A DNA stretch of 64,000 bases from Asterochloris sp. CNOR1 (Eukaryota > Chlorophyta > Trebouxiophyceae > Trebouxiales > Trebouxiaceae). The translations under genes and the position numbers were made by a program. Each line of letters opens with the position of its first letter. Within the stretch, counting starts at the first letter, position 1. The stretch covers positions 2,418,001 through 2,482,000 of the forward strand of contig OZ017747.1 of NCBI GenBank assembly GCA_963969365.1, written 5' to 3'. Under the pieces are notes generated by a model, which ran no database searches, was not told the DNA's origin, and worked only from the letters and a program-made list of their open reading frames with translations. This document shows positions 1 through 11,284 of this stretch, one piece after another.

Positions 1-3000
1 CTGAAACTCTGGTCGCTCACTGCATGCCTGCAGGTGCTAACCCCATTGCACTGACGACTCAGTATGCCATTGCCACTGACGAATGTCCAGAGTGCCTGTC
101 TGGCTCCCTGGACGTGGCACAGGATGGCGACGGGCGCTGGGGCATCTCCTGGAGCCTGGTCCAGTGCGACGTGGGCTCCTCCGCGTTCCAGTACTCCTTC
201 CAGGGGAGCAACGAGTTCTATGTCAAGCTCGCCATCACCAACACCAGGTGAGCCTCTGCATCTGCCCGGGTGCACCCCTGCCTGAACTGCCTCGTAGCTC
301 CTGACAGCACATGCTGCCCTGCTCTGGGCAGAGCACCTGCCTGCATGGCCTGCCTGCGGAGTCCAACCCCCTGCCTGTGCACGCCTGCCTGCTCCAATGC
401 AGAGGAGCTGTAAACCCCTGCCTACTGTGATCCAGAGCACATCCTGCAGCATCGGCCCCATGGCTCTGCTGCCACAGAGTTGTCCTGCGAGCCTCAGCGC
501 TGGTTGCCTGAGGGCTACTGCGTGCTGCAGGGTCCCCCCTGTCAGCGTCACCCTTCAAGGGGCCTCTGGCCCAGTTGCGCTGTCCAGATCCATCGACAAC
601 TACTTCATTGCGTCCTCAGGTTGGTCTGTCGGGCTGCTGAAAGGGCAGCATGCCGCACCCTGCCTGCGTCCGGACCCTGTGTGCAGAGTGGTGTGCACAG
701 GGTGGCGCTGCACTGCCGTGACAGTCACACTCGCCGCTGCACCCAGACGGCTGCTGGCACATGCATGCACAACAAGTGACAGCCCCAGAGCTGGCGCAGC
801 ACCATGTGCAGCACCATGTGCAGCACCGAACAACACCAGTACTGGCCTGCAGGTGGTCCCTTCACCTTCCCAGCTTCCGTGACCATCACCTCCATATTTG
901 GCGACACTGTCACCGACACCATCAACACAAATGCCCCTCAGGGCGCTGTCATGGGCACAGCGCAGTTCCCTCTGAACCCAGCCTACGGCACAGTGGGCGA
1001 GGCAGCCCCAGAGTCTGCTTCACCTGCAGAGACTGAGTCAGTGCGGGGCACGACCGAGCCCCCAGTCACAGCTGCGCCTGCCACAGAACCAGCAGCGACA
1101 GAGCCTCCACCTACACAGGCGCCTGCCACTGAGCCCCCAGCCACACAGCCGTCCCTGCCCCCAGCCACCATGGCAGCTGCAGTGACCACTTCAGCACCAG
1201 TGGCTGCCGCGACGCTAGCCTCTGCCGTAGAGGTTGCCAGCGCCAGTGCTGCCACGCCTGTGCCATTTGAGGAAGCCGCTGCAGCTCCAGCAATGTCTGG
1301 CCCTGCAGCTGCTGGCGTTCCACCCATCCCTGCAGCACCTGGGGTGGCTGCCACGCCTGCTCAGGTCAGAGGCAGTGCTACTCATCCCCAGTGATACCTT
1401 TCACATGCGATTCCTGACAGTCATAGGTGGACAACTCTGAGAGAGGGGTGACCGCTGTGCTCAAGCAAGGGTCCCCTTCTGGACTTGATGCGGCCTGAAA
1501 CGGGCTTGCGTAGGTCTCCTGGAGGGTGCTGCGCTGGTTCTCCAGGCTGTAGCAACCCCCAACTCTGGGCCCCCTTTAGGGTCATTTGTACCCAGGTACT
1601 AGCCATCATTCCTGTGGGGTGGTGCTCCGGTGCAGGCTGTGTCTGCCCCAGCCCCATGCCGGTGCGGGTTTTGTTGTGCAGGCTGTGACTGCCCCAGGCC
1701 CCGCTCCAAGCCCTGCTGTGGTCAGGCTGCCAGCTCCACCCATCCCGCCGGCAGCCAGGGTCACGCCTGCGCCAGAGAGCCCTGCCACGGCAGCTGCACC
1801 GGCGTCCTCCCTGCTGACAGCTGCGTCGCCCCTGGCACCTCGTGCCGTCACGGCCCCTGGCACCCCTTCGCAGAGTACCTTGCCAGCGGCGCCAGGCATC
1901 TCGCCCACAGCGCCAAGCACTTCACCTGCAGCGCCTGGCAGCCCAGCAAGCGCTACCAGCCCAGCCCCTCTGGGACAGCAGGCTGCAGCCACTCAAGGGC
2001 CTGCATCGCCAGTAGCAGGAAGCACACATTCAGCAGGCAGCACGCCAACCTCGCCAGTGCCAGCATCACAGACCTCGTCACCTGGTGGCGGAGCGCCTGC
2101 GCAGGCCACTGCTGGGCCCACCTCCCCCAGCCCAGCCTCAGCGGCCTCAGGCAGCGGCGCTCGGAGGCTTGTGCCTGCCTCCACAGCAGCTGCAGGCAGC
2201 GGCATCGCACCCCCAGCAGCGCAGTCTAGCCCCGCGGCCACCACAGGCAGCAGTCCTAGTGTCAGCGCCCCTGCCAGCCCTGCAGCACCGCGCATCCCAG
2301 CCTCTGAGGCAGCCACGGTTCCAGTGGGCTTTGCCAACCTGACCACCACTCCCAGCAGCTGCACTCTGGCAGTGGGGCCGCTGCTGCAGTGCGGCGGCCG
2401 GGGAGGTGAGCATGGGCCTGTCTGGCCATGGGAACCAAGATGTCAGCCAGGAACAGGGCGCAGCATTGAGCATGGTCTGCCTGTGCAGCACGTTCATGCT
2501 CTGGATGAGGGGCCAGCCCAGAGTGCTCCAGCACTCTGTCTTGCGCGCCTTTAGTGTCCACGTCCACTGCTTGGGCTGCAGCAGCTCGTCAAGGCTGCCA
2601 GCGGCATCTGCTGAAGTGCGGCAGTCGTGCAGGCCCTTGTGGGAACCAGGGGCCCAACAACTCTGAGTGTGTGGACCGACAGTGGGCCAATGCATGCTGC
2701 ACCTCCGGCTACTACTGCGCCAGGGCCCAGCAGTGGAGCTGGAGCTGCCAGCGCATTCCAGAGCAGTCTCAGAGCCTGGCAGGCACTGTTGATGACTACG
2801 GGCAGTGCGGCGGCCTTGGAGGCTGCACCGACCTGCAATGTGCCGATGCACCCTGGGCCAACACGACCTGCCGCACCGGCTTTGCCTGTGTGGAGTGGGA
2901 CAAGTGAGCCTCGGAAATGCACGCACCACCTGTTACTTGGCATAGGTTGGCAGCCTCACAAAGCTGTGCTGCCGCAGGTACTACTGGCAGTGCCGTGACA

Positions 3001-3095
3001 TACCTTTTGCCGTACTAGCTCCAGCTGGGCAGAGCAGGCGCAAGCTCCAGGTGCAGCCAGCAGCCCACGGAAGATGGGCCAGGCTATCTGCGTGA
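1..3095 (+). CDS. Expansin with Pro/Ala/Ser/Thr-rich linker and two CBM1-like cellulose-binding domains (5' partial)
   Basis: Expansins loosen cell walls non-enzymatically; this would be a secreted wall protein, but the signal peptide and most of the first (double-psi barrel) domain lie upstream of the window. Visible exons are about 33-247, 531-619, 853-1364, 1682-2405, 2633-2903 and 2978-3095 (stop TGA), all phase-consistent with GT-AG introns. Exons 1-3 read as the end of domain D1 and as D2: DECPEC, SLVQCDV, FQGSNEFYVK, SRSIDNYFIASSGG and FPASVTITS match expansin blocks. A roughly 330-residue linker rich in Ala, Pro, Ser and Thr follows, probably O-glycosylated. The tail holds two Cys-rich modules, LLQCGGRGGPCG...SWSCQ and YGQCGGLGGC...YYWQC, matching the fungal-type CBM1 pattern QCGG...C...YxxQC. 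Family call is firm; substrate is inferred. Confidence 0.86.
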
Positions 3096-3852
3096 GAGCA
3101 CTGGCCCATCAACATGTTCATGCCCAGAGTAATCTTGCTTTGCAATCGACATCTTTCGCTATGGTCTGTTTTGTGCTGCTTCTATCACTGCTGCATCTGT
3201 GTTGAATTTTGTTCAAGACCTCTTCAAGGTGATTGTGTTGTACAATGGTACAGTTTGACTCATGCCTTAACTTGCTCAAGAGGTGTACTGAGTGAACACT
3301 GGAATCACTACAAAATTGAGCAGCCGTGTCAGGTATATGCCAGCAGCAGCTGCGCTGCCGGAAACCCTACTGGTCAAGCTGCAGCCCTTTCAGCTCTTGC
3401 TGCAGCCCTTCCAGCTCAGCTCTGGCGTTGGGCAGCAAATCTGGGTCCGCCTGCACTCACAAATGCCTTGTGAAAAACCAGGGGCAGCAGCAGATTGGCC
3501 AGCAGACCTGTGCCATCTTCATGGCACCAGCAGATTGGCCAAGCAAAGGATCAAGCGATGGATAAGTTACAGGCAGCGCGATGCAGATGAGCTGACCTCT
3601 ATTCTTGATTGGGGTTCCCTCAGTCGCTTCTCCCTATCTATAATTTTGTGTGCCTTTCTGATGGCCTGCAAGATGTGATGGAGCCTTCAGGGCATACAGC
3701 CTAACAGGTGGAATGCGTTTGGTCATGCTGTGCAGGCCAGGCCACACAGGTAGTCGCAGTCCCATTGGACATACGCAATGCGCACAGCAGGAGGACAGGT
3801 TCATGGCCTGCGTACATTTACAGAGTGACCCAAGCAACTTCTACCTGATCGA
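3096..3852. other. Convergent intergenic region
   Basis: No gene is supported between the expansin stop and the CysRS stop. The stretch is less GC-rich than the flanking coding DNA and should hold the two 3' UTRs. It contains short direct repeats: a CTGCAGCCCTTYCAGCTC-type unit twice near 3378-3420, and an AGCAGATTGGCCA unit near 3490 and 3529. I see no RNA gene or transposon ends. Confidence 0.5.
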
Positions 3853-6800
3853 CTAGAAGCAGGCTGCAGGCCCCCTGCTTTTGACTAATTTCAGAAGAGC
3901 TTCGTGCTCAGCAGTTAGCTGCAAGTGTAGTGATTCAGGCTAATTGACTGCCACATGTCCCCCACCTTGGCGTCCAGCTCAGCGCCGCTGGCATCATGGG
4001 TGGGCTGCATCTGATCATCAAACTTGCTGAACTTGTCCTTCAGGGCCTCAGGTATTGGTGGCAAGGCAGCAGCAGCCTCCAAGCGCTCCAATTCCTGCAC
4101 ACAGAGGCCCCAGATATCTGAGCAGGGCAGGCAGAGCTGAGCAGATGCAGCTCGACCATTGCGGTGCCTGAACTAACAGCACAGTCCTGCACACATCTGT
4201 CGTGCATCTTTAGGTCATGTAGAATGCAACTCGGAAATGTGGCAGCTCAGCAAGTTTGCAACCCAGAGCAGATCGTTGGCTCGGTCAGCATGCCTGGCGG
4301 TGTCGAGCAGAGGCACCACTGCTCTGATGGTGCACTTGGGGGCTGACAGGAACTGAGCAGACGCAGCTCAACCATGATGGTGCTTGGATACAGCCTACAC
4401 GACTGTGTTATCCTGCACAGCCTCATCTCTGGGTGCAAGTAGAGGCACTGTGCTCCACTGGGAGTGCCCAGCAGCTAGATGCACTGCCAGCTGCAGCATC
4501 TAGGTGTTCCATGACAGCAATCATCCGCTGGTGCAGCTTGCAGGCAATGGTCAGGGGTTGCGAGCCACAGCAGCAAACTCAAGAAGGCATCTGGAGAGTC
4601 ACTAAGATGAAAATGTAGTGATGTGTGGACCCAGGCCCCATGGGCGGCCTGGTAGTGGACCCACCTTCTGCTTTACAGCAGTTTTCTGCTGCAACTTGCG
4701 AGCCTTGGCCTGGTCGGCAGCTGCCTGCTTGTCACGCAGCTCCTGCTGCAGAACCTCTGGGTCGTCTCGCTTCCACACGCTAGGGGCCCCAGGCCTGTCC
4801 TCCAAGCGGACGCCCAGGTTGATCAGATCCTCATCACGCACCCTGCATCAGACAGACGAGGAGGTGGCGCAGAGAGCAGGTCTAGCAAGGGTTGCAGATG
4901 GCTGATCAGACAGTGCTTATATCTCAGGTGCATGCATATGCCCAGCCTCCTCATGCACCCTGCACAAGATCAGCTTCAGGGCTGGTACATCTGGCTGAGG
5001 TGGCAGATGTGCGCAGCGTGCCCTGGTCTGTAAGATCCTCTGCTTGTCCCATACACTGCGCTTGATCACTTTGGGGGCTCGCTCTGAGGCAGCCTAAGCC
5101 TCAGATTTGTCTGGAGCATCTGTATCAAAGACTTTCCACAGCTTGACATCTGTCTAGCTGAAATCACACTGAGACCCGCAAGCCACGGTGCAGCTGCACT
5201 TGAGGGACAACTCAAGGGACAACTCTGCAGAGAACTCAGTCCAGGCTGTACTGAACCCCACCCAGGGCCTGGCAGCAACGGCACACCTGTCCATCGCAGA
5301 CCTGCAGGATGGCTCCGCCAGCAGCATGCACCTGGGCCAGGCTGTAAACACGTGTCCCCAGAAGCTTGGTTTACACGCGCTGGGGGCTGGCAAGGGCACA
5401 ACTGTCGCAGGCCTGCTGCATGGCTGCACCAGCAGCCTGCGCCTGCCGCACAGTATCCCTGAAAGCTGGGCATGCATGCACCCAGGGCCCGCAGGGGCAC
5501 ACCTGTCGCAGGCCTGCAGGATGGCTCCGCTGGCCGGCTGTTCGCGTGCCAGGCCTCTGACAGTGTCTCTGAAGGCTGCAAACACGTCCAGGAGGGGGGC
5601 TGAACCATCGTCAGTGCTGCTGCTGCTGGAGCCTTCCCCGCCGAACCCGATGCCCCCAGGGGACGCTTCTGAGATGCCGAAGACGACCAGGATGCGTGTC
5701 ACGAAGACGGCTGCCTTGCGCAGCAGCAGAGGCTGCGGCTGCAGCCCTGCAGGGGCATGCAGGGCTGCTGTCAGGTGAGACTGGTCTGGTCTGTGCAGTG
5801 CACAGGATGTTTGACGGAGTGCTGGGCAACGGAGGTGCTGCCATTTTGGCACGGAACTGGTGCTGACCTCCAACCCAGGTGGGGAGGAGCTGCTGAACAG
5901 TTTAAAGGGCAACATGAGGGAAGTGTGCTGGTTTGTTGTGCAAGACAGGCATGGGCAAGCTGGGCCCAGCAAGGTGGAGCTGATGGCCTACAGCCCCAAG
6001 GACCCTAAGATGCACTGCTGCAGCAGAGACAGGCCACGCCACCCTGCTGCCAGATCAACAATATCTCCAGAGAGGCTGTGTAGGGGCACACAGGTGAGCA
6101 GGCGCACCCGCAGCTGCAGCTTGGAGTCTGCACATATCTAGTTCCCTGCAGCTGGCTGAGCCTCAAAACGGCGTTCTCAATGTCTGTTGGTTGTTGCTCA
6201 GTGTCTCTCTGTTTCTGAGCAGCCAGGTCAACTGGAGGGCTCACACCCACTGTGACAATTTAGCAATGCAGGATTGTCTGTGCACACCACTGTTGTCATG
6301 CTGTTCTGCAGCAGCACAGCACTGCCTCACCTGGCTGTGCTCCCCCCGGCCCAGCCTTATGCTCTGCCAGGTACTTGTTCACGTCGCGTATGAGCTCCCC
6401 CAGCACGTCCAGCGCCCCCCGTGTGTTCAGGTTATCCAGCAGGGCTGCGTGCACGCGCTTCTGAGCTGTGCCAACGGCCGCAGCCAAGGCTTTCTCTGCT
6501 TCCTGGAGGGCACATGTAGGAGTCAGCAGTGAAAGGCAGAGGTAAGCCTGCATCAATGGGCAGCAGGGCTGTGTGCACACCCTCTGGGCTACGCAGATGG
6601 CCCCAGCCAGCGCCTTCTCTCTATCCTGCAGCAGGTACATGGTGGACAAATGGCAGCAGCAATGTGCCAACATAGTGAGCCTGCCCGGCACCTCTTGCTT
6701 GCAGCATGAAGACAAGGCCGAAGTCATCAGTAGCAACAGCGGCCAGGAGGGCAGCTCTGGGTTGCAGACCCCTAGTGACAGACACAGGTTGTCCAGCAAG

Positions 6801-9800
6801 GCGCCATGCACACCCTTCCACGGTGCACCAATGGCCACAGCTGCACCTTCACTGCTTTCAGTGGCCATGCACGTGAAGCCATCACCAGCAAGAAGGTACA
6901 GGCCATCCAAGCGGCTGCCCCCAGACCGGTCATGCAAGATTGGAGGCCTGGACTCACTGCCAGGCAGGGATGGCACCATGCAGCAGACAGCGCAGGGCAG
7001 ACTGCCGGTCTGTGGCTTTTACGGCGTCAGAGGGGAGTGCAGGCACCTTGACCTGGTGGGCATTGTGTCAAGAATGGCCTGCATAAAGGCCGAGCAGGGC
7101 CAGCCCGCATAAGCCACCCTGCTGAGCGCCACTTAAACACTGCACAACAAGATGCTTGCCCGCAGCCTCCCAGACACAGTGAGCAGCATCGGTCTCACCT
7201 CCCATCGGGCCTGTGAGGGGCCACCTGCCCCGCTCTGGCGCAGCGCCACCTCGATGTTCTGGAAGAAGTTTTTGAGCATGCCCTCCTTGGCAGCCATCTC
7301 CTCTGACAGTTGAGGCCCATACTGCAAGCCTTTCTCCCAGGGGGAGAGTGCAAACATGAGGCGAAACTGGCGCGCCGTGAAGCCCTCCTTCAGGGCCTGT
7401 CTGCAGGTGCAAGCAGGGAGCTGCCTCTGCAGTATGCCAGCGAAGGATTGTCCTGTGCAGCAGGGTGGCGGCCTGTTGCACCCTGGTGCACAGGGGCTCG
7501 GCATGGCATGGCAGCGTTACCCCATGCTGCTAGGGGCCATTCTCAATTGCTGCAGGGCGTGCCTGCGGGACACAGGGCTGTGTTTGCCTGTGGCGATCCA
7601 ATGTGCCACTGGGGGCAGCAGTAGGGTGTTGCCAAGTGTCTGAATGGCCTGCACAATCTTACTGCAGGCCAGGCTTCGAGATGGCGTCATTGTGGCACTG
7701 TATACCTTGCTCAGCAACAACTTTGCCTGGGGGCCATTGCCAAGGATCCCAGGCGGCTAAGCTTGTGCCATTGGTGAATACTTGAGTGAGACATACGCTG
7801 CACGCCCTGCCCTACTGCTCCCCTCAATGCAGCTCAAGCAACCGGCAGCCCAAGCCAATCCAGTGCACAGCAGATTGCTCCCACCACTGACTAGAGTGGC
7901 AGCTGCACCTGATAGTAACAAAGTTCTTCAGGGACTTGGACATTTTGAGCCCCTCGATGGAGAGGTGCCCTGTGTGAAGGAAGTAGTTGACCCACTGGGA
8001 GCACCCGCAGTCATGGTAAAAGGCCTCTGCCTGGGCCAGCTCATTGTCGTGGTGGGGGAAGCGCAGGTCCTCGCCGCCTGTGTGGATGTCCAGGGTCTGG
8101 CCCACGATGTTGCTGGCCATGGCCGAGCACTCGATGTGCCAGCCTGCAAAAATGGCAGATACTTGGTGTCTGCACAACACACAACACCACACCCAACCCC
8201 CACTCCCAACTTGGAGTGTGTAGCTCTGTGAGCACAATTTCATGCAAGCAGGTCGTCAACAAGGCAAAGGCGGGAGCCCAGCTGCATACTGCAGAGCGGG
8301 CTATGCCTCAGCCCAACTTATGACAAACCAGGCTGCCACCCAAGGGGAGGGTCCCACTGGTCTGCTGTGCCTCCTGTGTGAACCCAGCCTCCACAGCAGT
8401 CGTGACCTGCCATCATCAGGCTGCAGCACATGGTGGCCTCACCTGGTCGACCCTGCCCCCAGGGGGATTCCCAGCTGGGCTCCCCAGGCTTGGCCGCTTT
8501 CCAGAGGGCAAAGTCAGAGGGATGCCTCTTGTCGCCCTTGCCACACTGGGAGTCAGCGTCATCAGATGCCAGAGTGGCAGAGCCCACTGCCCACGGGCAC
8601 AGCTTCCCGTACACGTGCCCTTTATGCCTGTAGCGGGCCGGCAGGAGGTCAAGCAGCTGGACATGCCACAGTAGGAGCTCAGGAATTCTGCACTGCCTTT
8701 ACAGGATGGAAACTCAGCTGCACACCAGAGCATGGCGCACCTCGGTGCGACTCCATTTTGCAGGGCAATCGCAACAGGAGGGGCCTGGCCACAGAATGCT
8801 GCCAGTAATGCAGCAGAGCACCGTGCCCTTCCAGCAGGGCATCTGGTGTCAGCCTATCTCACAGTACTTGTTGCAGCAGTATGCCCAAGGGCCAGCAGCA
8901 GCCCCCACGAGCCTGGTCAGCAGCTTCACACTTTGCAGCTTCATGCTCAAGCTTCATGCCATGGGCCACCGGAGGCCCAGGCGGTCTCACCTGAAGGCTG
9001 CTGTGTCAAAGTAGACGCTGCCCTGCGCCTCATAGGCCATTGCATTGGCCACAATCTTCTGCACGTACTGCACAATCTCAGGGATATACTCGCTCACGCG
9101 GGTGAGCACATCTGGCGGCCTGCACCCTAATGCGGCCATGTCCTCAAAGAACTCTGCCTCGTACTGAGCTGCATGCTGCCTGCAGGGCGGTGTCAGGACA
9201 GACAGGGTTGCATGCTGCCAGCAGTTGCTTGAAAGAATGCTGCTGACCTTTAGAAGTCTGCCTCACACTGAGGCAAACTAGCTTGCAAGCCGGGCCCAGG
9301 AGGTGCTGCAAACAACTCAGACAGATCACATGCTGCCCAATGACAGTGGCAGGGCAGCTGCAGATCCAATTGTGACCTGTCATTGGTGACAACATGGCAA
9401 TGCAGATGGGAAGCCACAGGGACAGCTGCGCTGCATGCTGGCCCCTGCATGCATCGCAGGACGGCCCTGAAGACCGCTGGGCACCCAGCTGGCCCTCAGG
9501 ACCACCTTGTGAGGCCAGACTGGCAATGCAGACCGCCAACCACTAACGCCCAGACCTGCCTGTAAATCTGGCGGTCGATTATCTCATGTCCGTGCTGCTT
9601 ATCAAGCAGCTCTGACAGGTAGTCGGCAGCAATATCCAGCAACTGCTCTGCTGTGGGCTTGCCTGCACACAGAACACAGAGGCCACCATCAGTGATGCTC
9701 AGGCACCTCGAGAAGCTCATCAGCGATGCACAACGTGCACCGAGTCTCTTCAGGGCGGTTGTCAGCAGTGCTGACCTCATGGGCGGAGCAAGCCCTTGCT

Positions 9801-10963
9801 TGCAGCTCCTGCTGGCTGGTCTGGTGGCATCAGCAATGTGGAACCACAGCTGTATCCCTGGACAGGCATGCTCGCCCTGAAAACAGCAGGCAGTCCCTCA
9901 CCGTCTGCCGCTGCAGCCTGCTGTAGTTGCAATGTGGCACCCTGGATCCTCTTCAGCTTGAGCTTCTCTCCAGCAACCAGAGCAGCTTGATCTTTGTCAG
10001 CATGGTTTCTCTTCGCAACATCCCCAGAGGCCTGAATTGCAGGCAGCGCAATCATGTCATGGTGTCCTGCCTCCAGCATGCGCTGCCTGAACAACATGGC
10101 CAGCTTGCTGGTGGTGCTCAAAATGGTGCACAGCATGCGCAGCAGGAGACATAGCTCTTGGGATCGCTGCACCTGCGCATCTGGGGCCTGCTGAGCCTGG
10201 CATTCGAGCTCCTGGATCCTGGCTTCCTGCGCTTTGCGGCTCTGATCAACAGCTGCACGCAGGTCTGTAGCCACCTGCAGGGTGGACGTCTCTGTAACAC
10301 TGCCATGTATAGCAAGCAGCAGTCAAGGACCTGTAGTGCCAACTACACCAAGCTGGCACTGTGAGGGAGTGCTGGCAGCAGTTGAGGGCTTGAGTATGCT
10401 GACCCCAACCGGAAAGGCAGCAGTGGGCGGTGCTTCTCTGAGGTCTTACCTGCTGCAAATCTGTTGTCCGCTGCTTGTACTGTGCAAGCAGGTGCCTGTG
10501 CTTTGCCCTCTTGATAATTTTGTCGTCCACATCTGTCACGTTCATGACATACAGGATGCTGTAGCCAAAGTAGTCCTCCAGTATGCGGCGCACAATGTCA
10601 AAGGTGACATAGTTTCGCGCGTGGCCCAGGTGGGCAGCATCATACACAGTGGGTCCACAGGAGTACCAGGTCAGCTGCCTGCAGGCATTGCGGCGTCATT
10701 TGGGGTCAGCTTGGGCGGCGGGCAGTGTCAGGGCATCAGGCCAGGATGCAGCTTGTCATAACTTTTCATGCGTACTGTGCCGTGCAGGGATCTCCATGGC
10801 CTGCACACCTGCTGTCTGGTCCTGCTGATGGCACCAGTGGCTGCTTTGTGTCAGTGAGACTGTTGAAGAGGCAGGGCAGAGCACAGTGCCCCTGCCCTGC
10901 CTCTCTCTGTGCCTCAGAGAATCCCTTTGGAGGTGTCCAGTGCCTCCCCTGCTCCACGGCCAT
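3853..10963 (-). CDS. CARS1: Cysteinyl-tRNA synthetase, cytosolic type
   Basis: Charges tRNA-Cys with cysteine. The start ATG at 10963 is preceded in frame by TAG. Exons 1-3 (10963-10809, 10678-10450, 10274 down) join in phase to give [14 protein letters not shown], then [18 protein letters not shown] with the HxGH signature and a zinc-ligand Cys, then [13 protein letters not shown]. Downstream exons carry [13 protein letters not shown] (about 9050), [17 protein letters not shown] (8500), WHIECSAM and [10 protein letters not shown] (8100), [10 protein letters not shown] (7930, the KMSKS loop), then the anticodon-binding and C-terminal region ([10 protein letters not shown] at 4800, [15 protein letters not shown] at 4010). 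The last exon probably splices from 3982 to 3935 and ends [13 protein letters not shown]...CF at 3853; without that 47-bp intron the protein would end near 3915. Two introns carry echo copies of neighbouring exon edges. It is divergent from the TBC1D31 gene. Confidence 0.93.
5285..5577 (-). repeat. Triplicated exon-3'-edge/donor junction in a CysRS intron
   Basis: The real exon edge (5577-5503, minus strand) encodes [20 protein letters not shown] and ends at donor GACAG|GTGTGCC. Two degenerate copies follow in the intron at about 5470-5397 and 5360-5285, each about 75 bp and spaced about 105-110 bp. They retain the GCCATCCTGCAGG- and GACAG-type segments. The nearest copy has lost the donor GT; the farthest keeps GACAGGTGTGCC. 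Confidence 0.75.
6455..6870 (-). repeat. Echo copies of a CysRS exon 5' edge
   Basis: The coding exon around 6512-6385 begins CTCCAG|GAAGCAGAGAAAGCC ([25 protein letters not shown]). Upstream in the intron, near 6626-6560, a copy reads CTGCAG|GATAGAGAGAAGGCG ([15 protein letters not shown]). A third, weaker copy lies near 6866-6790 ([19 protein letters not shown]). Copies keep the acceptor-like CAG and roughly the coding frame but diverge strongly. Confidence 0.7.
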
Positions 10964-11284
10964 GGGCTAACCCCTCAGACAGGGGGGTCTTCCCAGCCCT
11001 GATGTTGCTTTCCAGCACTGGAGAATTGATTGGCTGCTGCAAGCTGCCTGAATATATGGTGACCTGCTTCTGATGTATGCTTCACGCAACTGACTTGGCT
11101 AGGGGCCTGTGAGATCTGCTTGAGCCAACATGGGCTCAGGCCAGGCCCTGTTTATTGCGGCGGTCAACCATGCCTGAAGTCAAAGTGAAGGTTTACAGAC
11201 TCTGCTGCTGCACCTTGTCGATGCCTGTTGCTGTATCTTGACCCGCAAGGATGCCTATGTGACGCATCCAATCAGCTCTCTGAC
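10964..11284. promoter_or_regulatory. Divergent promoter region, CysRS (-) / TBC1D31 (+)
   Basis: These 321 bp separate two divergently transcribed start codons. No clear TATA box was recognised. The TBC1D31 start is uncertain, so part of this stretch could be transcribed leader or include a short upstream exon. Confidence 0.45.

Noticed and set aside
2147-2929. Minus-strand open frame over the expansin tail
   Set aside because: Antisense to well-supported CBM1-like exons on the plus strand.
5154-5972. Reading the whole 272-residue minus-strand frame as one CysRS exon
   Set aside because: Only the [14 protein letters not shown]...AILQACDR part aligns to CysRS; the rest is intron containing echo copies.
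6600-6980. Additional CysRS or paralogue exons
   Set aside because: The EKALAGA- and [10 protein letters not shown]-like pieces duplicate a region already encoded by the functional exon and lack in-phase donors.
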